Shown here: piece after piece, positions 17,337 through 26,793 of the stretch | Position numbering within the stretch: the stretch's first letter is position 1 | How the letters are laid out: every line of letters begins with the position of its first letter | DNA from: Cetobacterium sp. 2A | GTDB taxonomy: Bacteria; Fusobacteriota; Fusobacteriia; Fusobacteriales; Fusobacteriaceae | Direction of reading: 5' to 3' | Assembly: GCF_014250685.1 (NCBI RefSeq) | Contig: NZ_JACFAJ010000006.1 | Coordinates: forward strand, 952,501 to 1,016,500 | Length of the DNA stretch: 64,000 bases | The notes under the pieces: model-generated | Told to the model about the DNA's origin: nothing | Seen by the model: only the letters and a program-made list of their open reading frames with translations | Databases searched by the model: none | Position numbers and translations under genes: made by a program

Positions 17337-19289
17337 ATGAAGAAATTTGTATATTTGGGAATAATAGTTGGATTAATAAATTTAGGTTTTTTCGGAAAAA
17401 CTTATTATGAAAATAGGAAAATAGTAAAACAAGAGGTAAAAGAGAATCAGATAGAAAAAGGAGCTGATAATAGTATGTTAAAAAGAGAAGAAATAGAAGC
17501 TAAGTATAAATGGAATTTAGATGATATTTATCCGAACTGGGAAGCTTGGAATAAAGATGTAGATAATATGCAAGAAATGATGAATGTTATACCAACATAT
17601 AAAGGAAAAATAAAAGATAATCCTGAAGAATTTATAAAACTGGTGAAACTAGAAGAAAAACTTTCAAGAACATTGGATAAGGTGTATTTATATCCTTATT
17701 TGATGAAAGATTTGAATTCAAAAGATCAAGAAGCTTCTATAAAATTACAAGAAATAGAATCAATATATACAAAATATGCAATATCAACAGCGTGGATAAC
17801 ACCTGAGATTTTGCAAATTCCTCAAGAGACTATGGTAACTTGGATAGAAACTTATCCTGAATTGCAAGAGAATAAATTTCCGTTAATGGAAATTTATAGA
17901 TTACAGGGACATGTTTTAACAGAAGATAAAGAGAGATTGTTATCATACTTTGGTCAATATATGGGAGCACCTAGTGATATCTATAGTGAGCTTTCAACTT
18001 CAGATATAAAATGGAATGAAGTGGAGTTTTCAGATGGAACGAAAGTTCCAGTAACAAATGGAGTTTATTCAAAAGTTGTTTCTACGAATAGAAATCAAGA
18101 AGATAGAAAAAAAGCTTTTGAAGCGATGTATGGATCATTTTTAGTTGGAAAGAATACGTACGGAGCTATATATAGAAACTTATTACAAAGGGACTGGGCA
18201 TCGGCACAATCAAGAAATTATGGTTCGACTCTAGAAAAAGCCCTAGAAGCAAATAATATACCAGTAAATGTTTACGAGATATTAATAGAATCTACAAAAG
18301 CTAACACAGCTCCATTAAAGAGATATATAGATATTAGAAAAAAAGCATTAAAACTTTCAAATTACTATTACTATGATAACCAAATAAATATAGTTGATTA
18401 CAATAGAGATTTTTCTTATGAAGAAGCTAAGTCAGATGTTTTAAAATCTGTTTCACCGCTTGGGGAGCAATATGTAGAAGGACTTAATAAAGCATTGAGC
18501 GAAGGGTGGCTAGATGTGTTTGAAACAACAAATAAGAGAAGTGGGGCCTACTCAATAAGTATATATGATGTACATCCATATATGTTACTTAATTACAACG
18601 GAACTTTGGATTCAGTTTTCACGTTAGCTCATGAGCTTGGGCATACTATGCATAGTATGTTATCTGTAAAAAATCAGCCATATCCTACAAATAGTTATAC
18701 TATATTTATAGCGGAAATTGCTTCTACATTTAATGAAAGATTATTATTGGATAGTATGTTAGAAAATACAACTGATCCTAAAGAGAGAATAGCTCTTATA
18801 GAGCAGGCATTAGGAAATATTATGGGGACATATTATTTACAAACTATGTTTGCAGACTATGAGTATCAAGCTCACAAGATAGTGGAAAATGGTGGAGCAA
18901 TAACTCCAGAAGTATTAGATGGGATAATGGCACAGTTATTTAGTGATTATTTTGGACAGGGAATTGAAGTGGATGAATTACAAAAGCTTATTTGGGCTAG
19001 AATACCTCATTTCTATAATTCTCCGTATTACGTTTATCAATATGCAACAAGTTTTGCTGCATCGGCTAATTTGTATGATAAAGTGACAAATCCAAATAGT
19101 ACAGTAGAAGAAAAAGAGATTGCAAGAGAGAGTTATTTAGAACTTTTAAAATCAGGTGGAAACAACCATCCAATGGATCAATTAAAAAAAGCAGGAGTTG
19201 ATTTAAGTAAAAGAGAAAGTTTTGATTCAATAGCTAAAGAGTTTGATAGATTATTAGATATTTTAGAAAAGGAACTTGAGAAAATATAA
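17337..19289 (+). CDS. pepF: Membrane-anchored or exported oligoendopeptidase F-type (M3B) metallopeptidase
   Basis: This is a zinc oligopeptidase of family M3. The catalytic helix AHELGHTMHS (HExxH, about residue 431) and a downstream IAEIASTFNERLL segment with the third zinc ligand are intact. The body starts with KYKWNLDDIYPNWEAW, the classical PepF N-terminus. Ahead of it lies an extra stretch of about 46 residues with a hydrophobic helix (VYLGIIVGLINLGFF), so the full product should be exported or anchored, unlike ordinary cytosolic PepF. GAGGAG supports the 17337 start. A second in-frame ATG at 17475 lies 11 bases behind AAAAGGAG and could give a cytosolic form. The substrate is probably small peptides. 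It is a single-gene unit bounded by terminators. Confidence 0.9.
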   Translation: MKKFVYLGIIVGLINLGFFGKTYYENRKIVKQEVKENQIEKGADNSMLKREEIEAKYKWNLDDIYPNWEAWNKDVDNMQEMMNVIPTYKGKIKDNPEEFIKLVKLEEKLSRTLDKVYLYPYLMKDLNSKDQEASIKLQEIESIYTKYAISTAWITPEILQIPQETMVTWIETYPELQENKFPLMEIYRLQGHVLTEDKERLLSYFGQYMGAPSDIYSELSTSDIKWNEVEFSDGTKVPVTNGVYSKVVSTNRNQEDRKKAFEAMYGSFLVGKNTYGAIYRNLLQRDWASAQSRNYGSTLEKALEANNIPVNVYEILIESTKANTAPLKRYIDIRKKALKLSNYYYYDNQINIVDYNRDFSYEEAKSDVLKSVSPLGEQYVEGLNKALSEGWLDVFETTNKRSGAYSISIYDVHPYMLLNYNGTLDSVFTLAHELGHTMHSMLSVKNQPYPTNSYTIFIAEIASTFNERLLLDSMLENTTDPKERIALIEQALGNIMGTYYLQTMFADYEYQAHKIVENGGAITPEVLDGIMAQLFSDYFGQGIEVDELQKLIWARIPHFYNSPYYVYQYATSFAASANLYDKVTNPNSTVEEKEIARESYLELLKSGGNNHPMDQLKKAGVDLSKRESFDSIAKEFDRLLDILEKELEKI

Positions 19290-19296
19290 AGAATAT

Positions 19297-19326
19297 AAAG
19301 AGGCGATACTAATATCGCCTCTTTTG
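19297..19326. terminator. Bidirectional terminator between pepF and abgT
   Basis: A 12-bp perfect stem AAAGAGGCGATA/TATCGCCTCTTT (19297-19308 and 19313-19324) with a four-base loop lies between convergent genes. A residues on the left and T residues on the right suit termination from both sides. Confidence 0.88.
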
Positions 19327-19339
19327 TTATTTATATTAT

Positions 19340-20878
19340 TTATATTCCTATAAAAGCTCCAGGACCAATTGGTAATCCAAATAGATACCAAACGAATAAT
19401 AGTATAATCCATCCAATCATAAAGATTAAAGAGAATGGAATCATAGTTGAAATTAAAGTTCCAAGACCAGTATTTTTATCATATTTTTGAGCGAAAGCAA
19501 CAGTTACAGCAAAATATGACATTAGAGGAGAGATAATATTAGTTGTAGAATCTCCAATTCTATATGCAATTTGTGTAAACTCAGGAGAGTAACCAACTTG
19601 CATAAGCATAGGAACAAAAATAGGTGCCATTATTGCCCACTTAGCTGACGCTGATCCCATAAATAGATTTATAAATCCTGTTATGATTATAAAGGCTATT
19701 ATTAATGGGAACCCAGTGAAACCAACACTCTTTAAGAAGTCAGCTCCCTTAACAGCCATGATTGTTCCAAGATTTGTATATGAGAAATATGCTATAAATT
19801 GAGAAGCTGCAAAAGCTAGAGCTAAGTATCCACCCATAGTTCCTAGAGATTTTCCAATTAATCCAGCTATATCTTTATCATTTTTTATTGTTTTAGCACC
19901 AAGTCCAAAAGCAATACCTGGAATTAGGAAAGCGAACATCATAGTAGGAACAAGACCGTCAGAAGTCCAAGCATTTAATGTTCCTTTAGTTTTTAAGATT
20001 GCATCAGCAGGAAGAGTTAAATAAAGCATTACACCGATGAAGGCAAGAATAGCAATTCCAGCAAATTTCAGTCCCTTTTTTTCTAGAGGTGTCAGTTCGT
20101 TCATATCACCTTTATATTCACCGTTATATGTACCTAGCCGAGGCTCTACTATCTTATCAACAACTAGTGAACCAAGGATTGTGATTAAAAATGTAGAAAC
20201 AGCCATAAAATACCAGTTTCCAGTAGCAGTTACATTGTATGTAGGATGTAACAGTTTAGCAGCTTCAGTTGATATACCAGCAAGTAATGGATCGATTGTA
20301 CCAACTAAAAGATTTGCAGAGAATCCCCCAGAAACTCCAGCAAATGCAGCAGCAAGACCAGCAAGTGGATGTCTACCAAAAGATAAGAATATAACTGCTC
20401 CAAGAGGAGTTAAAACAACATATCCAGCATCAGAAGCAACGTTTGACATAACTCCAGCAAATACAACCATCGCAGATATTGCACTCTTTGGCGTAGCAAG
20501 AACGATTTTTCTAAGGAAAGCAGACATAAGTCCAGTACCTTCACATACTCCAACTCCTATAAGAGCTACAAGTACCGTTCCTAAAGGTGCAAAACCAGTA
20601 AAGTTTTTAACCATAGAATTGAAAATATATCTGATTCCTTCCGCATTCATAAGAGATTTAGTAGAAACTGTCATCTCTTCAATAACATTTTTAGCTCTAT
20701 TAAGTCCAGTATAAGTTACAGAAAGTCCAATTTTTTCAGCAATCCCAGAAATGAAAATTATGGAAACAGCAAAAATAAAAAATAATGTTACAGGATGTGG
20801 AAGTTTGTTTCCGCTAACTTCTACAAAATCCAAAAATTTGTTAAAAAGTCCTCTTTTTTTTCGCACTAATTCAGCCAT
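19340..20878 (-). CDS. AbgT-family transporter
   Basis: AbgT-family proteins are inner-membrane transporters. E. coli AbgT imports p-aminobenzoyl-glutamate, and other members export sulfonamides. The 512-residue protein starts with a charged cytosolic tail followed by LPHPVTLFFIFA, typical of the family. It has about 11-12 hydrophobic helices and the conserved NVASDAGYVVLTPLGA, GGFSANLL and GSASAKWAIMAPIFVPMLM segments. AAGGGGG precedes the ATG on the minus strand. It stands alone between a terminator and a divergent promoter region, without abgA/abgB hydrolase genes nearby, so substrate and direction remain open. Confidence 0.88.
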   Translation of the reverse strand: MAELVRKKRGLFNKFLDFVEVSGNKLPHPVTLFFIFAVSIIFISGIAEKIGLSVTYTGLNRAKNVIEEMTVSTKSLMNAEGIRYIFNSMVKNFTGFAPLGTVLVALIGVGVCEGTGLMSAFLRKIVLATPKSAISAMVVFAGVMSNVASDAGYVVLTPLGAVIFLSFGRHPLAGLAAAFAGVSGGFSANLLVGTIDPLLAGISTEAAKLLHPTYNVTATGNWYFMAVSTFLITILGSLVVDKIVEPRLGTYNGEYKGDMNELTPLEKKGLKFAGIAILAFIGVMLYLTLPADAILKTKGTLNAWTSDGLVPTMMFAFLIPGIAFGLGAKTIKNDKDIAGLIGKSLGTMGGYLALAFAASQFIAYFSYTNLGTIMAVKGADFLKSVGFTGFPLIIAFIIITGFINLFMGSASAKWAIMAPIFVPMLMQVGYSPEFTQIAYRIGDSTTNIISPLMSYFAVTVAFAQKYDKNTGLGTLISTMIPFSLIFMIGWIILLFVWYLFGLPIGPGAFIGI

Positions 20879-20910
20879 ATTTGTCCCCCTTTAATATAAA
20901 GTATCAATAA

Positions 20911-20939
20911 AGTATATAGTATTAACAAGGGCGAAACAA
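20911..20939 (-). promoter_or_regulatory. Promoter for abgT
   Basis: Read on the minus strand: TTGTTT, 17-base spacer, TATACT, about 35 bases upstream of the abgT start. Confidence 0.55.
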
Positions 20940-20991
20940 TTATATAAAAAGAATATTACATATATACAGTATAAATATTTGATATAAGATG

Positions 20992-21020
20992 TTTAAAATT
21001 TAAGAATTTTTTGTTAGAAT
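20992..21020 (+). promoter_or_regulatory. Promoter for sppA
   Basis: TTTAAA, 17-base spacer, extended -10 TGT-TAGAAT (hexamer 21015-21020), 40 bases before the sppA ATG. Confidence 0.55.
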
Positions 21021-21060
21021 AATACTAAGAGAGTTAATAAATTAATCGAAGGAGAAAAAT

Positions 21061-22794
21061 ATGAAAATTATGACTGCGCTAAAGAATATGATTTTATTCA
21101 TAATGAAGCAGATTGTTAAATTGATTGTAAATCTAGGATTAATAGGATTGATTTTATTTTTAGGATTTAGTTATTTTACTAAAAAGGATAAATCAACAAT
21201 CATAAAACCGAATACATTTATAGAGTTAGACTTATCTGATGAGTATCTTGAAAATGGAATATTTTCTCCTTTTTCATTTAGACCACAAGGAGTATATTTT
21301 TACAAATTATTAAAAAATATAGATGAAGCAAGAGATAATTCCAATATATCGGGATTAATAATAAAGCTAGATGACATGAACTTAAATAAGGCGCAAGCTG
21401 AAGAGTTAAGTGGAAAAATAAAAAAATTCAGAGAATCTGGAAAACCTGTCTATTCATTCGCAACAACTTTAGATAATAAAAACTATTCGGTTGCTGTTTA
21501 TACAGATAAAATAATTATGCCTCCAAGTTCAGCAGCTACTGTAAATTTAGATGGGTATTTTAAAGAAACTCCGTATTACAAATCACTCGCAGATAAAGTT
21601 GGGGTTGGATTTAATGTAATTCATGTAGGAGATTATAAATCTTATGGAGAAAATTATGTAAGAGATACTATGACTGAAGAATATAGAAATAATATGGATA
21701 GAATTTTAGGGATTGTATATTCTAATTTTATAAGTAGAGTTACAATAGAGAGAAAACAAGATGAGATATTTTTAAATGAAAGAGTTTTAAATGGAGATTT
21801 CATGGTATCTGAACCGTATAACCTTTTGAAGTATAACATGATAGATGAAGTTCAGCATTATGAGAATTTTTTAGTAGAAAATAATATAGAAAATAAAATT
21901 TCTATGCAAGACTATGTTGATAATAGTATAGTTACATTGAAAAATTTAAATAAAGATAAAATAGCAATTATATATGCAGAAGGAGAGATAAATTATAATA
22001 CAACTCCAGGAAATATAAAAAGTAAGATAACTCCAGAAGTTATTTTTAAAAGTATAGATGAGGCTGTAAAAGATGATAGTGTAAAAGGAATTGTTTTAAG
22101 AGTTAATTCTCCTGGTGGATCAGCTCTAGCGTCTGAGATTATATATAACAAAATAAAAAAAATAGAAAAACCAGTATATGTTTCTATTGGTGGAGTTGCG
22201 GCTTCAGGAGGATATTATATCTCAGTTGCTGGAAAAAAAATATTTGCAGATAGAGAAAGTATAACTGGATCAATTGGTGTAGTGAGTCTTATACCAAATA
22301 TTTCAGAGTTAGTAAAAAAAGTAGGAGTAAATGTTGAAGTCTTAGAAAAAGGAAAATATTCTTCAATATATTCAATGACACAACCTTTAGATAAAGATGA
22401 AATAGATAAGATTTATGCTTCGAATTTAAAAGTATATAATGAATTTTTAGATAGAGTAAGTGAGGGAAGAAATTTAGATAGAAGTAAACTAGAAAGCATA
22501 GCTCAAGGAAGAGTTTGGTTGGGACAAGAAGCTATAACTATTGGATTGGTAGATGAGATAGGTGGAATTGAAGAAACTATATCTGGTTTAGCAAAAGATT
22601 ACAATATTGAAAATTACGATGTGGTAGAAGTGAAATCATCAGAGAGTTTGGATTCTGTTATACAAAGCTATATTTTACCTGTAACTTTGATGAGAAATTA
22701 TGAAGCTTTAATGTCTCCAAGTTCAATTATGCACAAACTAAGAAAAGAAGAATTGTTTTTTAAACCTGTTATGTATCTTCCATATGATTTATAG
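21061..22794 (+). CDS. sppA: Signal peptide peptidase SppA, long form
   Basis: SppA is a membrane-anchored Ser/Lys protease that degrades cleaved signal peptides. The 577-residue length matches the duplicated 67K type. An N-terminal transmembrane helix (about residues 20-42) is followed by two S49 domains. The Lys of the dyad lies in VGDYKSYGENYVRD (about residue 201) and the Ser in GGVAASGGYY (about residue 383). The start has GGAG six bases upstream. It stands alone between its own promoter and that of ybaB. Confidence 0.93.
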   Translation: MKIMTALKNMILFIMKQIVKLIVNLGLIGLILFLGFSYFTKKDKSTIIKPNTFIELDLSDEYLENGIFSPFSFRPQGVYFYKLLKNIDEARDNSNISGLIIKLDDMNLNKAQAEELSGKIKKFRESGKPVYSFATTLDNKNYSVAVYTDKIIMPPSSAATVNLDGYFKETPYYKSLADKVGVGFNVIHVGDYKSYGENYVRDTMTEEYRNNMDRILGIVYSNFISRVTIERKQDEIFLNERVLNGDFMVSEPYNLLKYNMIDEVQHYENFLVENNIENKISMQDYVDNSIVTLKNLNKDKIAIIYAEGEINYNTTPGNIKSKITPEVIFKSIDEAVKDDSVKGIVLRVNSPGGSALASEIIYNKIKKIEKPVYVSIGGVAASGGYYISVAGKKIFADRESITGSIGVVSLIPNISELVKKVGVNVEVLEKGKYSSIYSMTQPLDKDEIDKIYASNLKVYNEFLDRVSEGRNLDRSKLESIAQGRVWLGQEAITIGLVDEIGGIEETISGLAKDYNIENYDVVEVKSSESLDSVIQSYILPVTLMRNYEALMSPSSIMHKLRKEELFFKPVMYLPYDL

Positions 22795-22824
22795 TTGAAA
22801 AAAAATAACATACTATGGTATAAT
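22795..22824 (+). promoter_or_regulatory. Promoter for ybaB
   Basis: TTGAAA (22795-22800), 18-base spacer, TATAAT (22819-22824) with an extended TGG in front. A textbook sigma-70-type promoter 34 bases before the GTG start. Confidence 0.8.
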
Positions 22825-22857
22825 CACAGCAGAAACAGATTTGGAGGAGGAGTATAA

Positions 22858-23208
22858 GTGGTTAGAAAATTAAAAACATCTCAAAAAACAGGAAATTCTC
22901 AAATGGATATATTAAAGCAGGCTCAAGTTATGCAACAGCAAATGCTTGAAGTTCAAGAAGAACTTAAAGGTAAAGAAGTAGAAGCTTCAGTTGGTGGAGG
23001 AGCTGTTATAGTTAAAGCTAACGGACAAAAAGAGATTGTTTCGATAGTTATTTCAGATGAAACTATAAAAGACGCTGCAACAGACAAAGAAATGCTAGAA
23101 GATCTAGTTCTTTCAGCAGTTAGAGAAGCTATGAGACAAGCAGAAGAATTAGCAGAAAAAGAAATGTCTAAAGTAACTGGTGGAATAAACATTCCAGGGT
23201 TATTCTAA
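22858..23208 (+). CDS. ybaB: YbaB/EbfC-family nucleoid-associated protein
   Basis: YbaB/EbfC proteins are small dimeric DNA-binding proteins with tweezer-like dimers. The 116-residue protein has the helical MDILKQAQVMQQQMLEVQEE segment, the beta hairpin with VEASVGGGAVIVKANGQ and the C-terminal EEMSKVTGG-like tail with GINIPGLF. The start is GTG at 22858 behind GGAGGAGGAG. In many genomes it lies between dnaX and recR; here it is alone with its own promoter and terminator. Confidence 0.92.
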   Translation: MVRKLKTSQKTGNSQMDILKQAQVMQQQMLEVQEELKGKEVEASVGGGAVIVKANGQKEIVSIVISDETIKDAATDKEMLEDLVLSAVREAMRQAEELAEKEMSKVTGGINIPGLF

Positions 23209-23216
23209 TAATCAAT

Positions 23217-23251
23217 AAAAGCACTGATATCTAGTATATTGGTGCTTTTTT
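23217..23251 (+). terminator. Intrinsic terminator after ybaB
   Basis: Stem AAAAGCAC/GTGCTTTT (23217-23224 and 23242-23249) with a 17-base loop and further T residues. Confidence 0.8.
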
Positions 23252-23264
23252 TAATTTATATTGT

Positions 23265-23274
23265 ATGGTATAAT
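23265..23274 (+). promoter_or_regulatory. Extended -10 promoter for the acyltransferase-metG-galU-groESL run
   Basis: ATGG-TATAAT (hexamer 23269-23274) is nearly identical to the ybaB promoter core. The -35 region is only a T run, so recognition would depend on the extended -10. Confidence 0.6.
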
Positions 23275-23308
23275 TACTTCAAAATATTAGTAATCAGGAG
23301 TTTATTTT

Positions 23309-23944
23309 ATGGCTAATAAAAATTATAGATTATATGGTTTTCTTCTATATTATATTTTAAAGATAGTTTCTAAAACTATGAGAAAAAAAATAATAAAATC
23401 TAAAGAAATTGAGGCAGATGAGAGTTATATTTATGCGTTTTGGCACAATAAATTAATTGCAGCTTCTGTAACTTTGACATTTGTTGAAAAAAAGGCAGTT
23501 TTAGCTAGTCCTTCGAAAGATGGAGAGCTTATATCTGTTCCTCTTGAAAAGCTTGGATTTACGGTTGTAAGAGGTTCTTCGGGTAAGGACTCAGCAAAGA
23601 GTTTAATAAATCTTATAAGACTTGTAAAAAATGGATATAGTGCTGGAACTCCTCTTGATGGACCAAAGGGACCGATGTATGAGGTAAAGCATGGTATGTT
23701 ATATCTTGCACAAAAATCAGGTAAAAAAATAATTCCCGTTGGAGCAGCATTTAGTAATAAATGGACTTTTGAAAAAGCTTGGGATAAATTCCAATTTCCG
23801 AAACCTTTTTCAAAGCTAGTTTGTATTTTGGGTGATCCTATAGAGATTCCACCAGATTGTGAATTAGATGAGTATGCAGATATAGTTAGAGATGAATTGT
23901 TAAATTTAGATAGACAAGCTGAGAGAGAGTTAGGAAATAAATAA
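23309..23944 (+). CDS. DUF374 lysophospholipid acyltransferase-like protein
   Basis: This is an acyltransferase-fold protein of the DUF374 group, which is related to membrane lipid and lipid A acyltransferases. Conserved blocks in the 211 residues are AFWHNKLIAA (about 42, the HxxxxD-like region), ASPSKDGELI (about 68), VVRGSSGKDS (about 87), PLDGPKGPMYEVKHG (about 114) and a PVGAAF segment. The N-terminus is hydrophobic, so it is probably membrane-associated. It is first in a run with metG. A role in late acylation of lipid A is possible given the LPS genes in this window, but that is inference. Confidence 0.82.
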   Translation: MANKNYRLYGFLLYYILKIVSKTMRKKIIKSKEIEADESYIYAFWHNKLIAASVTLTFVEKKAVLASPSKDGELISVPLEKLGFTVVRGSSGKDSAKSLINLIRLVKNGYSAGTPLDGPKGPMYEVKHGMLYLAQKSGKKIIPVGAAFSNKWTFEKAWDKFQFPKPFSKLVCILGDPIEIPPDCELDEYADIVRDELLNLDRQAERELGNK

Positions 23945-23966
23945 ATTTTAAGGGAGCGTTTAGAGT

Positions 23967-25889
23967 ATGAGTAAAAATTTTTATGTAACAACACCGATAT
24001 ATTATGTTAATGGAGATCCACATGTTGGAAGTGCTTATACAACATTAGCTGCAGATATTTTAGCAAGATATAAAAAATCGATGGGATACGATGTATTCTT
24101 CTTAACAGGGACAGATGAGCATGGTCAAAAAGTTGAAGAGACAGCTAAAATGAAAGGTCTTACACCTCAAGATTGGACAGATTCTATGGCTCCAAGATTT
24201 ATAGAGATGTGGAAAGCTTTAGATATAAATTATACAGATTTTATAAGAACAACAGAACCAAGACATAAAGATGCAGTTAAGAAAATATTAAAAACTGTAC
24301 ATGATAAAGGGGATATATATAAAGGAGAATATGAGGGAAAATATTGTGTTTCGTGTGAAACGTTTGTTCCTGAAAATCAAGTTGTAAATGAAAATCATTG
24401 TCCTGATTGTGGAAAAGAATTAAGAGTTGTAAAAGAGGAATCGTATTTCTTTAAAATGTCTAAATATCAAGATGAGCTATTAAAACATATAGATGAAAAT
24501 CCAGATTTTATTTTACCTCACTCTAGAAGAAATGAAGTAACTTCATTTATCAAACAAGGGCTTCAAGATTTATCTATTTCAAGAAATACTTTTGAATGGG
24601 GAATACCTATAGAATTTGCACCAGGACACATAACTTATGTTTGGTTTGACGCTTTAACAAATTACTTAACAGCAGTAGGATATGAAAATAATCCTGAATT
24701 ATTTGATAAATTCTGGAATAATTCAGAAATTGTTCATCTTTTAGGAAAAGATATTTTAAGATTCCACGCAATTATTTGGCCATGTATGTTACTTTCAGCT
24801 GGAATTAAACTTCCAGAAAAGATAGTTGCTCATGGATGGTGGACATCTGAAGGAGAAAAAATGTCAAAATCTAAAGGGAACGTAGTAGCTCCTTTAGATG
24901 AAGTTGCAAAATATGGAGTAGATGCTTTCAGATATTGTTTAATGAGAGAGGTTAACTTTGGAAATGATGGAGATTATTCAACTAAATCTATCGTAACAAG
25001 AATAAATTCAGATTTAGCAAATGATTTAGGAAATCTACTAAACAGAACATTAGGAATGTATAAAAAATATTTTGATGGTCAGATAGTTTTAGGAAATGTT
25101 GAAGAAGAAATTGATTCTGAAGTAAAAAAATTATGGGAAACTACATTAGATTCTATCGAGTACCATATGAATAGAGTTGAGTTCTCAAAAGCTTTAGAGG
25201 CTATATGGAAATTTGTATCTAGAATGAATAAATATATTGATGAAACTGCTCCTTGGGTTTTAGCAAAAGATGAGGATAAAAAATTAAGACTTGCAACAGT
25301 TATGAATATGTTAGTAGAGTCTCTTTATAAAATAGCGGTTGTAGTGGCTCCTTATATGCCAACTTCAGCTCAAAAGATTTGGAACCAATTAGGATTTGAA
25401 GGTTTTAATATTCAAGATATTAAGATAGAAGATATTAAAAACTGGGGTGCTTTAGAAGCTGGTCATAAATTAGGAAATGCAGAACCTATATTCCCGAGAT
25501 TAGAATTAGAAAAAGAAGAGGTAGTAGATCCTTTTGCTATCAACGAAAATTTAGTAGTAGAAAATCCAGTGGCAATAGATGATTTCTCTAAAACAAAAAT
25601 TCAAGTTGTTGAAATATTAGAAGTTTCAAAAGTTGAAGGTGCAGATAAGCTTTTAAAATTTAAAGTTAGTTTAGGAGATCATGCAAGACAAATAATATCT
25701 GGAATAGCAAGATATTATCCAGAACCTCAGGAGCTTGTAGGGAAAAAAGTTCTAGCAGTAACTAATTTAAGTCCTGTTAAATTAAGAGGAGAATTATCTC
25801 AAGGAATGCTTTTAAGTTCTGAAGAAAAAAATAGATTAAAACTTGTTGAAGTTGATTCATCTGTAAAAGTAGGATCTAAAATAAAATAA
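23967..25889 (+). CDS. metG: Methionyl-tRNA synthetase
   Basis: MetRS charges initiator and elongator tRNA-Met. The 640-residue protein shows the HIGH variant HVGS (residues 19-22), the zinc knuckle CVSC/CPDC (about 127-147), GEKMSKSKGN (about 297), an anticodon-binding domain with the WVLAKDE segment, and a C-terminal EMAP/Trbp111-like tRNA-binding domain (KIQVVEILEVSKVEGADKL, about 546 onward). The domain composition is that of dimeric bacterial MetRS. It lies 22 bases after the acyltransferase gene and 19 before galU. Confidence 0.97.
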   Translation: MSKNFYVTTPIYYVNGDPHVGSAYTTLAADILARYKKSMGYDVFFLTGTDEHGQKVEETAKMKGLTPQDWTDSMAPRFIEMWKALDINYTDFIRTTEPRHKDAVKKILKTVHDKGDIYKGEYEGKYCVSCETFVPENQVVNENHCPDCGKELRVVKEESYFFKMSKYQDELLKHIDENPDFILPHSRRNEVTSFIKQGLQDLSISRNTFEWGIPIEFAPGHITYVWFDALTNYLTAVGYENNPELFDKFWNNSEIVHLLGKDILRFHAIIWPCMLLSAGIKLPEKIVAHGWWTSEGEKMSKSKGNVVAPLDEVAKYGVDAFRYCLMREVNFGNDGDYSTKSIVTRINSDLANDLGNLLNRTLGMYKKYFDGQIVLGNVEEEIDSEVKKLWETTLDSIEYHMNRVEFSKALEAIWKFVSRMNKYIDETAPWVLAKDEDKKLRLATVMNMLVESLYKIAVVVAPYMPTSAQKIWNQLGFEGFNIQDIKIEDIKNWGALEAGHKLGNAEPIFPRLELEKEEVVDPFAINENLVVENPVAIDDFSKTKIQVVEILEVSKVEGADKLLKFKVSLGDHARQIISGIARYYPEPQELVGKKVLAVTNLSPVKLRGELSQGMLLSSEEKNRLKLVEVDSSVKVGSKIK

Positions 25890-25908
25890 ACTTATATGAG
25901 GGGGAAGT

Positions 25909-26793
25909 ATGAGAAAGGTAACAAAAGCAGTTATACCTGCAGCAGGTTTAGGAACTAGGGTTTTACCTGCAACTAAGGCTCAACCAAAAGAGATGCTGGT
26001 AATAGTTGATAAACCGTCTTTACAATATATAGTTGAAGAGCTGGTAGCTTCTGGTATAACTGATATAGTTATAGTAACAGGAAGAAATAAAAATTCGATA
26101 GAGGATCATTTTGACCATTCTTATGAGTTAGAGAATACCCTTTTAAAATCAGGAAAAACAGATCTATTAAAGAAAGTTGACGATATATCAAGCATGGCAA
26201 ACATATTTTATGTAAGACAAAATCATCCACTAGGATTAGGACATGCAATATTAAAGGCCAAGCCATTTATCGGAGATGAACCATTTGTAATAGCTCTAGG
26301 TGATGATATTGTTTATAATCCTGGAAACCCCGTTTCAAAGCAGTTAGTTGATGTATATGAAAAGTATGGAGCAAGTGTAATTGGAGTTCAAAATGTACCT
26401 GATGAAGATGTATGTAAATATGGTATAGTAAAGCCGTCTAAGAATTTAGATGATAAAACTGTAGAGATGGAAGATTTTATTGAAAAACCATCTTTAGAGG
26501 AAGCACCTTCAAAAATGGCTTGTCTTGGAAGATATTTACTATCAGGAGAAATTTTTGACTACTTAGAAAAAACAGAGCCTGGAAAAGGTGGAGAAATCCA
26601 ACTTACAGATGCGATTTTAAAGATGTTACAAGATAACAAAAAAGTAGTAGCGCATAATTTTGATGGAAAAAGATATGATATTGGAAATAAAATTGGATTA
26701 TTAAAAGCTAATATAGAGTTTGGATTAAGAAATGAAGAGACAAAAGAGGACTTAATGGAATATTTGAAATCAGAATTCGGAGGAAAGATATGA
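25909..26793 (+). CDS. galU: UTP-glucose-1-phosphate uridylyltransferase
   Basis: GalU makes UDP-glucose from UTP and glucose 1-phosphate for glycans, LPS core and galactose use. The 294 residues include the nucleotide-binding PAAGLGTRVLPATKAQPKEM at the N-terminus, EDHFDHSYELE (about 64), ALGDDIVYN (about 131) and the EKPSLEEAPS region (about 192), all typical of bacterial GalU. Its stop overlaps the groES start as ATGA. With the phosphohexomutase gene downstream, which can supply glucose 1-phosphate, it frames the groESL pair. Confidence 0.95.
   Translation: MRKVTKAVIPAAGLGTRVLPATKAQPKEMLVIVDKPSLQYIVEELVASGITDIVIVTGRNKNSIEDHFDHSYELENTLLKSGKTDLLKKVDDISSMANIFYVRQNHPLGLGHAILKAKPFIGDEPFVIALGDDIVYNPGNPVSKQLVDVYEKYGASVIGVQNVPDEDVCKYGIVKPSKNLDDKTVEMEDFIEKPSLEEAPSKMACLGRYLLSGEIFDYLEKTEPGKGGEIQLTDAILKMLQDNKKVVAHNFDGKRYDIGNKIGLLKANIEFGLRNEETKEDLMEYLKSEFGGKI

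Noticed and set aside
20037-20714. Long plus-strand open frame of 225 codons
   Set aside because: It lies fully opposite the abgT coding region, has no ribosome site and its translation shows no family motif; it is a shadow.
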